Assembly: GCA_051414845.1 (NCBI GenBank) | Contig: CP183313.1 | Coordinates: 1,612,001 to 1,676,000, forward strand | Origin: Simonsiella sp051414845 | Lineage (GTDB): Bacteria; Pseudomonadota; Gammaproteobacteria; Burkholderiales; Neisseriaceae | Direction: 5' to 3' | Length of the DNA stretch: 64,000 nucleotides | Shown: in pieces, positions 1 through 8,024 of the stretch | How the letters are laid out: every line of letters begins with the position of its first letter | Numbering within the stretch: position 1 is the first letter of the stretch | Notes under the pieces: generated by a model | Told to the model about the DNA's origin: nothing | Database searches by the model: none | The model's input: the letters and a program-made list of their open reading frames with translations, nothing else | Made by a program: the position numbers and the translations under genes

Positions 1-69
1 CACATCGGTTGCTGAATCGCAGACTCAGACCGATGGCAGCCTAAAAGTAAACGGTAAAAACTCACGACT

Positions 70-196
70 CTGTTCCCTCCCCCGCTCGCGAGGGAGGGTT
101 AGGGTGGGGGTGGTTGTTGCTTCATCAAAAATTTTTTTGTAATTCAACCCTCTCACCCCCACCCCAGCCCCTCCCTTGCAGAGGGAGAGGGAGCAG
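70..196. repeat. Paired-palindrome intergenic repeat
   Basis: Two G/C-rich imperfect palindromes (about 70-105 and 150-196) flank an A/T-rich spacer, and the two arms are also inverted copies of each other: the left arm reads CCCTCCCCCGCTCGCGAGGG and the right arm is close to its reverse complement. I see no gene in bases 1-244. A short open stretch at 2-141 on the plus strand could be the tail of a gene from outside the window, but nothing identifies it. Confidence 0.6.
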
Positions 197-244
197 ATTT
201 CAGGCTGCCTGAAACGTAGTTCAGCGCAGCTAAAACCTAAAAAC

Positions 245-1033
245 TCAATCAAAAATCGTGCGCAACACCTTCACTTCATCGCCCACGCGCAATTGTCCTT
301 GATTTAAAGCCACCACATTCATGCCAAAAATCGTCTCGCGATGTTGTGCCAAATACTGCAACGGCTGCTGCGCCACATCCTTCTCACCCGTGCGCAAATC
401 AATCGTTGGCATTACGCAACGCACACATGGCTTCAAAATATCAAATACCACTTCACCCATCTGCACCCGCTGCCACGTCTCTTCTTCATAAGGCTGGCAG
501 CCTGAAACCACCACATTCGCCCGAAAGCGCGCCATCTCTAAATTCGCGCCCAAAGCTATGTTTAAATCATCTAAGGAAGCCATGTTCGTCAGCAAAAATG
601 GTGCCCCATCTGCAAATGTGAGCGGTATATTGTGTTCAGGCAGCCTGCGCGCACTTTCATCACCCAAATAATACAAACGCACCGAAAAACCCAACTTCTG
701 CGACAACATTTCATTCGCTGCACCATCGCCATGCCAAGCACAAAATTTATCTTTCCACACCTGCACATCCGCACGCTGTCGAAATAAATCACGTTCCGTT
801 TTCAGACAACCACCATCATCAAACACAATATTCAGGCTGCCTGAAAGCGCGTTATATTCGGTTTGCCACAATAATAAATGCCCAAACTTGCGTGCCGTAA
901 CCATCTCGCCTTCGGGCGTAGCAATCAACCAAACCCTATCGCCCAACAAACCTTGTGGCGTAACGCTTGCCGTTTCTAGCATTGCGCCACCAAGTGATTT
1001 CACAGGATAAATATGTAAACTACTGATATGCAT
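245..1033 (-). CDS. MOSC domain protein, YcbX-like
   Basis: This 262-residue protein has the two-part layout of the YcbX group: an N-terminal MOSC beta-barrel domain (about residues 1-120, opening MHISSLHIYPVKSLGG) and a C-terminal MOSC domain. MOSC proteins bind the molybdenum cofactor sulfur and YcbX acts in N-hydroxylated base detoxification. The conserved cysteine region is visible late in the protein (KPCVRCVMPTIDLRTGE). The ferredoxin domain found at the C-terminus of E. coli YcbX is missing, so the electron partner must be a separate protein. An uptake sequence inside the gene is read as SGSLN. Family call is firm; the substrate is not known. Confidence 0.88.
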   Translation of the reverse strand: MHISSLHIYPVKSLGGAMLETASVTPQGLLGDRVWLIATPEGEMVTARKFGHLLLWQTEYNALSGSLNIVFDDGGCLKTERDLFRQRADVQVWKDKFCAWHGDGAANEMLSQKLGFSVRLYYLGDESARRLPEHNIPLTFADGAPFLLTNMASLDDLNIALGANLEMARFRANVVVSGCQPYEEETWQRVQMGEVVFDILKPCVRCVMPTIDLRTGEKDVAQQPLQYLAQHRETIFGMNVVALNQGQLRVGDEVKVLRTIFD

Positions 1034-1092
1034 AATGTTCTCTCGTTGATATTTTTTTCAGGCTGCCTGAACTTTTGCAAAACTAGCTACAT

Positions 1093-1256
1093 CGTCATTC
1101 CTGCATAGGCAGGAATCCAACTTTCGGTTTAAGTTAATTTATCTAACAAATTAAATTAAAAACCTAATTAAATTCAAAACCTTATATCAAATATTTTTTC
1201 ATTAAATATACATTCGTTTAATTCCACATTAGATTCCCGCCTACGCGGGAATGACG
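1093..1256. repeat. dRS3-like repeat pair (NIME-like)
   Basis: Two 20-base units fit the Neisseria dRS3 pattern ATTCCC-N8-GGGAAT: ATTCCTGCATAGGCAGGAAT at 1097-1116 (one base pair changed in each arm) and ATTCCCGCCTACGCGGGAAT at 1233-1252 (exact). They face each other (CGTCATTCC... and ...GGAATGACG) across about 115 bases of A/T-rich DNA. This matches how NIME repeats are built in meningococci. In Neisseria, dRS3 units are targets for filamentous phage integration; here that is inference only. Confidence 0.7.
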
Positions 1257-1295
1257 GTAGTGTGCGTTTTCAGGCAGCCTGAAAAGTGTCTACCG

Positions 1296-2195
1296 CTATT
1301 GATTCGGCACAAATTGCCCTGTCGGGTCTTTATAGCGATTGTAAGCAAACAAATATTGCTCAGGAAAACGCCGTATCCAGTGTTCCACATTGTCATTGAT
1401 GATTTGCGTGTCGTGCGCTTTATCGCCGTTCAGGCTGCCTGAAAGTGGCGCAATGTGCAGCGCAAAACCTTTGCCCTCTGCCAAGCGTTCGCCGACAAAA
1501 AACAAGGGGCAAACGTTTTTCACTTGCGCCAATTTGCTCGCCAAAGTCATCGTCAGCGCATCTCGCCCGAAAAATTTAACCCACACACCCTCGCCTTCTG
1601 CGGGGTCGGGCACATGGTCGGGCAACACAATCGTCGCTTCGCCTTGGCGCAAGGCTTTCATGATTTGTTTCACGCCTTGAATATTGGTCGGCGCGGTGCG
1701 CCCTTTACCACGCTGTCGCCCTGCTTGCATGATGTTGTTCATTGCCGCCAGTTTGGGTGGTTTATACATCGCGGTTAGCTCAAACGGCAAACGCTCGGAA
1801 ATATAACGCCCCGCCAAATCGTAGCTGCCTAAATGTGGCGTAATTAGCAGCAAACCTTGTTGTTTTTCAATTGCTTGTTCAATATATTCCCAGCCATGGA
1901 CTTCACGAAATAGCGCGCTGATTGCTTCAGGCTGCCTGAAAAACGCAATCGGCAATTCCAAACCGCCTTTTGCCGTTTCTTGCAACACGCGTTTTATCAT
2001 GGCGTCGTCGTTGGGTAATTGGGCGGTGCGCAGGTTGTCGCGAATGCGCGCGCGGTCTTTGTGAGCAATATAAAAGGCTAAGTTGCCCAATATATTGCCT
2101 ATGTTGTGCAATAGGGATAAGGGCAACTTCGCGATGGTACCCAAAAGCGCGCGTAGTATTATTTCAATAAATCTTCGTTCTTGGCGTGTGTCCAT
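1296..2195 (-). CDS. Lipid A biosynthesis (lauroyl-type) acyltransferase, LpxL/HtrB family
   Basis: The 299-residue protein belongs to the LpxL/LpxM family of inner-membrane acyltransferases that add secondary acyl chains to lipid A. The catalytic HX4D motif is visible as HLGSYD (about residue 120), followed by the usual downstream blocks such as VLPDHVPDPAEGEGVW. A hydrophobic N-terminal segment (ALLGTIAKLPLSLLHNIG) would anchor it. Its start overlaps the end of the upstream glycosyltransferase gene by 37 bases, so the two are probably co-transcribed and both likely act on surface glycolipid. Which acyl position it modifies cannot be read from sequence. Confidence 0.87.
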   Translation of the reverse strand: MDTRQERRFIEIILRALLGTIAKLPLSLLHNIGNILGNLAFYIAHKDRARIRDNLRTAQLPNDDAMIKRVLQETAKGGLELPIAFFRQPEAISALFREVHGWEYIEQAIEKQQGLLLITPHLGSYDLAGRYISERLPFELTAMYKPPKLAAMNNIMQAGRQRGKGRTAPTNIQGVKQIMKALRQGEATIVLPDHVPDPAEGEGVWVKFFGRDALTMTLASKLAQVKNVCPLFFVGERLAEGKGFALHIAPLSGSLNGDKAHDTQIINDNVEHWIRRFPEQYLFAYNRYKDPTGQFVPNQ

Positions 2196-2989
2196 TTGCT
2201 GTGGCGCTTGTCTAAATATTGAAAATGTTCGTTGGTAAATGTGCCTTGCATGCAGGTATAACGCGCGTTGCGGACATGAATATCTTTGCCTTGCATGGCT
2301 TGCACCAAGGTCGCAGGACCGGTCATATTGAACACGCCGCCGCCAACGCGATTTTGCTCGATATTGTCTTGAATAATCTGCAAAGTTTCGCGCATCAGTT
2401 CATGTTGCGGCGCAATCGCCATGAAATAGTTGGTGTATTCTCGATTACGATAAATGATGACTTCCCTATCGTGCATACTCACGCTCCAAGCCACAGGGCA
2501 AACCAGTTGCGCGTCGATATCAATATAAATGCCGCCCAATTTTTCCAACACAAACACGCGCCAAAAATCCGCTTGCGATGCGCCATTAGTTAAACGGCTA
2601 TACGCGGCAAACGTCGCTTCATCGGCGTGTTCACGAATAAACTCAGCGCGCGCTTCGGTGCTGACATAGCAGTATTCGCAATCGCGCGACATCAAACGAT
2701 TGACCAAATAATTGCAATACACAGGCAAAGTGACGCGATTGCTGTAATTGGTTTGCCAAATGGTTTTGGGGATTTTGCCCACTTCTTTCGGCGCGTGGCG
2801 AGGTGGGTCGTATTCGGGAATGGTAAAGCGTTTGTTGGGAAACAATGCGTGAAATGGATAAGCGGAAACTTTAACGATATTGCCGATTAAACGTGATAAG
2901 CGGTTGGCAACAAAAATCAGACTTTTGTGCGCAATAGAGCGTTCAATGGGGGTCATATTGATAATGGCTATTGAAAAGGAAATGCGCAT
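2159..2989 (-). CDS. DXD-motif glycosyltransferase (Gly_transf_sug / GT32-like)
   Basis: This 276-residue protein shows the signature of the glycosyltransferase group that uses a DXD metal-binding motif: IPKTIWQTN near residue 63, then ADFWRVFVLEKLGGIYIDID, where DID is the DXD site. Such enzymes add sugars to capsule, lipooligosaccharide or protein glycans. The next gene, an LpxL-type acyltransferase, overlaps it, which favours a lipooligosaccharide role. The start at 2989 has no clear ribosome site; ATG 2956 (MTPIERSIAHK) is an alternative. Donor and acceptor are unknown. Confidence 0.78.
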   Translation of the reverse strand: MRISFSIAIINMTPIERSIAHKSLIFVANRLSRLIGNIVKVSAYPFHALFPNKRFTIPEYDPPRHAPKEVGKIPKTIWQTNYSNRVTLPVYCNYLVNRLMSRDCEYCYVSTEARAEFIREHADEATFAAYSRLTNGASQADFWRVFVLEKLGGIYIDIDAQLVCPVAWSVSMHDREVIIYRNREYTNYFMAIAPQHELMRETLQIIQDNIEQNRVGGGVFNMTGPATLVQAMQGKDIHVRNARYTCMQGTFTNEHFQYLDKRHSKWTHAKNEDLLK

Positions 2990-3157
2990 TGTAGAAGCAA
3001 TGCTTTAAGCAAACAAGCGAAATTTCGCTTTCAGGCAGCCTGTAAACAGGCGTAAAACTAGACAAAACAAGCCGTTCGCGCTATGCTTGCCCTCTTTTTT
3101 CTTCAGGCAGCCTGAAACACAAATTTCAAAATACCTAATTGTTTTAGAAAGCAAAAC

Positions 3158-4327
3158 ATGAGCGAATATCTCTTCACTTCTGAATCCGTTTCAGAAGGCC
3201 ACCCAGACAAAGTAGCCGACCAAATTTCCGATGCCATTTTAGACGCGATTTTCGCGCAAGACCCCAAAGCGCGCGTTGCTGCGGAAACGTTGGTGGCAAC
3301 TGATTTATGCGTATTAGCTGGAGAAATCACGACGACGGCAAAAGTGGATTACGAACAAATTGCCCGCGAAACGGTGCGCCGCATTGGTTACAATGACCCC
3401 GCTTTGGGTTTTGCGGCGGATACGTTTAAATTGGTGTTGAACTATGGCGAACAATCGCCCGACATCGCGCAAGGCGTAAACGAAGGCGAAGGTTTGGATT
3501 TAGAACAAGGCGCGGGCGACCAAGGCTTGATGTTTGGCTACGCTTGCGACGAAACACCTGCGCTCATGCCATTTGCCATTTACTACAGCCACCGCTTAAT
3601 GCAACGCCAAAGCGAAGTGCGCAAAAGTGGCTTATTGCCTTGGTTGCGTCCCGACGCAAAAGCACAATTAACCTGTGTTTATGATGGCGAAACAGGCAAA
3701 GTGAAACGCATTGATACCGTGGTTTTGTCTACGCAACACGCTGAAGACATTGCCTATGATGATTTGGTTGTCGCCGTTAAAGAGCACATCATCGCGCCAG
3801 TGTTGCCCAAAGAATTGATTACCGAAGAAACCAAATATTTCATCAATCCAACAGGGCAATTCATCATCGGTGGCCCGCAAGGCGACTGCGGTTTAACAGG
3901 TCGCAAAATCATTGTGGACACATACGGTGGTGCAGCCCCACACGGCGGAGGCGCGTTCTCTGGCAAAGACCCAAGCAAAGTAGACCGTTCAGCCGCTTAT
4001 GCAGGTCGTTATGTGGCAAAAAACATCGTTGCCGCGGGCTTGGCAAAACAATGCCAAATCCAAATTTCCTACGCAATTGGTATTGCTGAACCGACTTCCA
4101 TCGCGATTGACACGTTTGGCACAGGCGAATTGAACGAAGCGGAATTGATTAAATTGGTGCGCCAACATTTTGACTTGCGTCCAAAAGGGATTGTGCAAAT
4201 GCTGGATTTATTGCGCCCGATTTACAGCAAAACCGCGGCATACGGTCACTTTGGTCGCGAAGAGCCTGAGTTTAGCTGGGAAAAAACCGACAAAGCCAGC
4301 GCATTAAGAGCCGCCGCAGGTATTTAG
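3158..4327 (+). CDS. metK: S-adenosylmethionine synthase
   Basis: MetK makes S-adenosylmethionine from methionine and ATP. At 389 residues it is full length. Diagnostic motifs are present: FTSESVSEGHPDKVADQISD at the N-terminus, the GAGDQGLMFGYA loop near residue 117 and the phosphate-binding GGGAFSGKDPSKVDRS near residue 265. It is a stand-alone gene ending in its own terminator at 4343. I looked for a SAM-responsive riboswitch in 2990-3157 and saw none; that stretch contains only uptake sequences. Confidence 0.98.
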   Translation: MSEYLFTSESVSEGHPDKVADQISDAILDAIFAQDPKARVAAETLVATDLCVLAGEITTTAKVDYEQIARETVRRIGYNDPALGFAADTFKLVLNYGEQSPDIAQGVNEGEGLDLEQGAGDQGLMFGYACDETPALMPFAIYYSHRLMQRQSEVRKSGLLPWLRPDAKAQLTCVYDGETGKVKRIDTVVLSTQHAEDIAYDDLVVAVKEHIIAPVLPKELITEETKYFINPTGQFIIGGPQGDCGLTGRKIIVDTYGGAAPHGGGAFSGKDPSKVDRSAAYAGRYVAKNIVAAGLAKQCQIQISYAIGIAEPTSIAIDTFGTGELNEAELIKLVRQHFDLRPKGIVQMLDLLRPIYSKTAAYGHFGREEPEFSWEKTDKASALRAAAGI

Positions 4328-4341
4328 TAAAGCAACACCCA

Positions 4342-4372
4342 TCAGGACGGTCAAAAGCCGTCCTGTTTTTTT
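4342..4372 (+). terminator. Intrinsic terminator of metK
   Basis: An 8-base stem CAGGACGG / CCGTCCTG with loop TCAAAAG is followed by seven T residues, 15 bases after the metK stop. Confidence 0.9.
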
Positions 4373-4484
4373 CAGGCAGCCTGAAAAGCCATTCCCACAC
4401 GCAAAAAATTGTCTTTAATCCTTGCATTTAGGCAGCCTGAAACTTATCCTTACGCCTTTCGCAAACCACACAATACACAAAAAA

Positions 4485-5534
4485 ATGAAAAACATCATAG
4501 AAAACATTGTTATCCCACACACCAACCGAACACTCGGCAGCGAAAAAGCCGTCAAATCGGTAGAAGAAGTTTCAGGCAGCCTGAAAGTTGCTTTGTCTTT
4601 TGATTTTCCAGCAGAAATTTTTGCCAACGAATTGGGCGAACAAATCGCTGCCGCAACAGGCAAAAATGTGGATTTAAGCATTGAACAAAACATCGTTGCC
4701 CACAAAGTTCAACTTGGCATGGCAACGATTAAAGGCGTGAAAAACATCATCGCCGTCGCGTCGGGCAAAGGTGGCGTAGGCAAATCCACCACCACTGCCA
4801 ACTTAGCAACGGCAATGGCAAAAATGGGCGCGCGCGTTGGCGTGTTGGACGCGGATTTATATGGCCCGAGCCAGCCGACGATGTTGGGCGTTGCCGCGCA
4901 ACAACCGCAGCAACAAGACGGTCGTTTAACGCCCGTACAAAATGCCGATGGCATTCAAGTGATGTCTATTGGTTTTCTGATTGACCCTGACCAAGCCGTC
5001 ATTTGGCGTGGGCCGATGGTATCACAAGCCCTGCAACAATTATTGACGCAAAGCGAATGGGACGATGTGGATTACTTGTTTATTGACTTGCCACCTGGGA
5101 CGGGCGATATTCAATTGACGCTGTCGCAAAAAATTCCTGTAACAGGCGCGGTGGTCGTTACCACGCCGCAAGACATTGCCTTGATTGACGCGCGCAAAGC
5201 GGTGGATATGTTCCAAAAAGTGAACATTCCAATTTTTGGCGTATTGGAAAATATGTCGGTGCACATTTGCTCAAATTGTGGACATCACGAAGCAATTTTC
5301 GGCAGCGACGGCGGCAAACAATTGGCACAAAAATTGGGCGTGCCATTATTGGGACAACTGCCCTTGAGCCTACCTGTGCGCGAAGCAATGGACAACGGCC
5401 GAGCAGCAGAATTGCAAGATAAACACGTGGCAATTGCGGAAATTTATATGCAAGCTGCGCTGCAAACGGCTTTGGCGGTTTCCGATAAAGGGCGCGATTT
5501 TAGTGGGCGTTTCCCGAAAATTGTGGTGCAGTAA
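4485..5534 (+). CDS. apbC: Mrp/ApbC-family iron-sulfur cluster carrier ATPase
   Basis: This P-loop ATPase of the Mrp/NBP35 family carries and delivers Fe-S clusters. The deviant Walker A motif is SGKGGVGKSTTTANLA, and the switch region DLPPGTGD and the CxxC-type pair (HICSNCGHH) that binds the cluster are visible. I place the start at ATG 4485 because the open frame upstream to 4422 simply translates an uptake sequence (GSLKL). The protein then has 349 residues with a short DUF59-like N-terminal part. Another uptake sequence lies in frame at 4569 (SGSLK). Confidence 0.92.
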   Translation: MKNIIENIVIPHTNRTLGSEKAVKSVEEVSGSLKVALSFDFPAEIFANELGEQIAAATGKNVDLSIEQNIVAHKVQLGMATIKGVKNIIAVASGKGGVGKSTTTANLATAMAKMGARVGVLDADLYGPSQPTMLGVAAQQPQQQDGRLTPVQNADGIQVMSIGFLIDPDQAVIWRGPMVSQALQQLLTQSEWDDVDYLFIDLPPGTGDIQLTLSQKIPVTGAVVVTTPQDIALIDARKAVDMFQKVNIPIFGVLENMSVHICSNCGHHEAIFGSDGGKQLAQKLGVPLLGQLPLSLPVREAMDNGRAAELQDKHVAIAEIYMQAALQTALAVSDKGRDFSGRFPKIVVQ

Positions 5535-5664
5535 TTTTCAGGCAGCCTGAAACTGTGTCATTTAACCCCAACACCAATTAATTTAACTTAAGCTAACATT
5601 TAAGAACCTAAAAACAGTGTCGATTTTGTTACAATCCACGCTGTTTTTATTTTGTCCGATTTTT

Positions 5665-7749
5665 ATGCTTGTCAAAACCTCACGTTGGCTCAAAAAGCCG
5701 ATGTTTAGCGCCCTTTTTATTCTCTTTCTTTTTATAGGTGGCTATGCATCGCTGTATCGCATTTCCGATTATTCCACCTTAAATCGACAAGCCAACACCG
5801 CACTTGCCAACAGCCATCGTCAGGTTACCTTTGATAACAACATCGGTCGCCGCGTTTTCCCACGCCCAACCATTATTCTCAAAAATGTCATCCTTACCGA
5901 GCAAGACGGCAAAACACCTGCTATTCATGTAGAAGAGTTGCGCGTTGGCATCGCGTGGAGCAGCTTATGGAACGAGCGTGCCATCGAAAAACTGGTTGCC
6001 GAAAATCTTTCAGGCAGCCTGAAACGTGATAACAATGGCGAATGGAACATCAGCGATATTTGGCAAGCCAAACATGAAAAAAAATCATTAAAAATAAACC
6101 GTTTAATTATTAATAATAGCCAAATCAATCTTCATTTAGCTGATGAAACCCTGCAATTAAACAATATCTATTTCACATCCGAACGCAGTGGCAAGCAATT
6201 CGATTACACCTTAAACGCCCAAGTTACCCACCCACAATGGGATGAACTCAATCTGCGTGCCACAGGACAAGCACAACTCAACCCGCAGCAATTCATCCTA
6301 CCCAATGCTTCCATCCAGTTTCGTGGCAAAGAAAACGGCTACGATTTTTCAGGCAGCCTGAAAACTCAAGCCACATGGCAACCCAAACACTTCGAAGCCA
6401 AACAAAGCCAATTAGAATTCAACAGCAAACGCTTCGATACCCACATCAACATCAGCATGGAACGTACCGAAAGCCAACAAGGCAGCACCAAACTCACAGG
6501 CATCAACAGTACCTACAGCCTGCGTTACGGACAACAAGACTACACAGGCTCACTCAACGCCCCCCAAGCCGCATGGATGTACAACATTCTCAGCAGCGAC
6601 GATGTTAATGTCAATCTAAGCACCCAAACCAGCGAACAAGACAAACTCAACATCACCCTACACGGCAGCGGCACATGGCAAGCCAGTGAAGGCGCGCGCC
6701 TAAACAAAGTCAAAATGAACAGCCTGCAAACCACCGCCAGCAACCAAACCCGTTTCGCCTCCGAATGGGAAGGCAATGTACACATGAAAAACTACCAAAC
6801 ATGGGACATCCAAGCACAAGGCATTTTTGACCGCCAACCCGCCGTATTAGCCATCATACGCACCAACAACGACGTGCGCGGCAGCCTATCGCTCAGCAAA
6901 CTCGACCTCAGTAACTACATCGATACCGCGCAATTAAACGAAATAAGTTATCCCAATTTTCCCGAAAACCAACTCCAATTTCAAATTGGCGTTAGCCTAG
7001 GCACGCTCAAACTCCCCAACCTAGAAATCAACAACATCCACACCCAAATCCACGCCAACGCCCAAAAAATCGAGTTCAATCCCCTATCAGCTGAACTCTA
7101 TGGCGGACAAAGCAGCGGCAATTTAAGCATCGCCAACACCCTACCGCTCAGCTTCGAATTGCAACAAAACAGCCAAAACGTCCAAATCCAACCACTCATA
7201 CAAGACCTGTTCAAAATCAGCCGCATCAGCGGACAAGGACAAGCCCAATTCAACTTCAAAACCCAAGGACAGAACCGCAAAGAACTCATCGCCAACCTTT
7301 CAGGTAGCCTGAAACTCAACGTGCAAAACGGACAATGGCTCGGCATCAACTTCGCTCAACTCTCCAAATCCGCACTAGGCAGCGAAGACGGCTACAGCGA
7401 CCTCACCGCCCAAGCTCACACCCCATTTAGCCATTTCACACTCGAGAGCAACATCCAACAAGGCATTAGCCAACATACACTCAATGCCCAACTGACTCAA
7501 CCCGTTGCCCTCTTAAGCAGCGAAGGCGAAACCGACTTCAATACAGGAAATTTGCGCGACGACGTGATTATCCAAACCACCAGTGCCCCCGATTTACCGA
7601 TACGTTTAAGCGGGAAACTCGACAGTCCCAACGTAAGCCTAAACTATCAAAAACTCACTTCCGCCAGCCAAACACCAGAAGAAAGACAAAAAGCCATCAG
7701 CGAAACGCTTAAGCAACAATGGCAATGGCTCAAGCAAGAACAACAATAA
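5665..7749 (+). CDS. AsmA family protein
   Basis: AsmA-like proteins are anchored in the inner membrane by one N-terminal helix and extend a long beta-rich groove into the periplasm; family members are linked to phospholipid transport to the outer membrane. Here a single hydrophobic segment (MFSALFILFLFIGGYA) is followed by about 650 residues of beta-rich, Asn/Gln-rich sequence, with the conserved C-terminal AsmA block (ISGQGQAQFNFKTQGQ; LSGSLKLNVQNGQWLGIN). The start is uncertain: GTG 5617, ATG 5665 and ATG 5701 all keep the anchor and none has a clear ribosome site. Several in-frame uptake sequences encode SGSLK. Confidence 0.85.
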   Translation: MLVKTSRWLKKPMFSALFILFLFIGGYASLYRISDYSTLNRQANTALANSHRQVTFDNNIGRRVFPRPTIILKNVILTEQDGKTPAIHVEELRVGIAWSSLWNERAIEKLVAENLSGSLKRDNNGEWNISDIWQAKHEKKSLKINRLIINNSQINLHLADETLQLNNIYFTSERSGKQFDYTLNAQVTHPQWDELNLRATGQAQLNPQQFILPNASIQFRGKENGYDFSGSLKTQATWQPKHFEAKQSQLEFNSKRFDTHINISMERTESQQGSTKLTGINSTYSLRYGQQDYTGSLNAPQAAWMYNILSSDDVNVNLSTQTSEQDKLNITLHGSGTWQASEGARLNKVKMNSLQTTASNQTRFASEWEGNVHMKNYQTWDIQAQGIFDRQPAVLAIIRTNNDVRGSLSLSKLDLSNYIDTAQLNEISYPNFPENQLQFQIGVSLGTLKLPNLEINNIHTQIHANAQKIEFNPLSAELYGGQSSGNLSIANTLPLSFELQQNSQNVQIQPLIQDLFKISRISGQGQAQFNFKTQGQNRKELIANLSGSLKLNVQNGQWLGINFAQLSKSALGSEDGYSDLTAQAHTPFSHFTLESNIQQGISQHTLNAQLTQPVALLSSEGETDFNTGNLRDDVIIQTTSAPDLPIRLSGKLDSPNVSLNYQKLTSASQTPEERQKAISETLKQQWQWLKQEQQ

Positions 7750-7753
7750 AACC

Positions 7754-7797
7754 AAGCTGCCTGAAAATGTTTCGAAACTTTCAGGCAGCCTTTTTGC
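7754..7797 (+). terminator. Terminator built from an inverted pair of uptake sequences
   Basis: Two uptake sequences face each other (AAGCTGCCTGAAA ... TTTCAGGCAGCC) and are followed by TTTTT, forming a classic terminator just after the AsmA-family stop codon. Confidence 0.82.
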
Positions 7798-7890
7798 GTT
7801 AAAATAATGCCTGAAACAAAAATCTGGAGCGCGGGCGGCTCGCCCGCACATCTGATTTCAAACAAAAAATATTTGGCACTCCTCAACATT

Positions 7891-7968
7891 TGTAGATCGG
7901 ATTCTTGAATCCGACAATGTTCACACCTGTTCAATATAAAAAAGCGGATTCAAGAATCCGCTCTACAT
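7891..7968. repeat. Paired-palindrome repeat
   Basis: Two palindromes with related arms, CGGATTCTTGAATCCG (7898-7913) and GCGGATTCAAGAATCCGC (7944-7961), lie about 30 bases apart with outer ends GTAGA and CTCTAC. A third short palindrome, GCGGGCGGCTCGCCCGC, lies just upstream at 7831-7847. Together they fill most of the 275-base gap before pseC. Confidence 0.65.
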
Positions 7969-8024
7969 TTGGATTACGCAAAATTTTCAGGCTGCCTGAA
8001 ACCCCATTCACGAAAGAAAACAAA

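Noticed and set aside
2990..3157. SAM riboswitch before metK
   Set aside because: The stretch contains two uptake sequences and a short inverted repeat but none of the conserved helices of known SAM riboswitches.
4422..4484. Longer N-terminus for the Mrp/ApbC protein
   Set aside because: The extra residues translate an uptake sequence and have no ribosome site; the same reasoning was used for pseC, tgt, secA, the 107-residue protein and the ABC permease.
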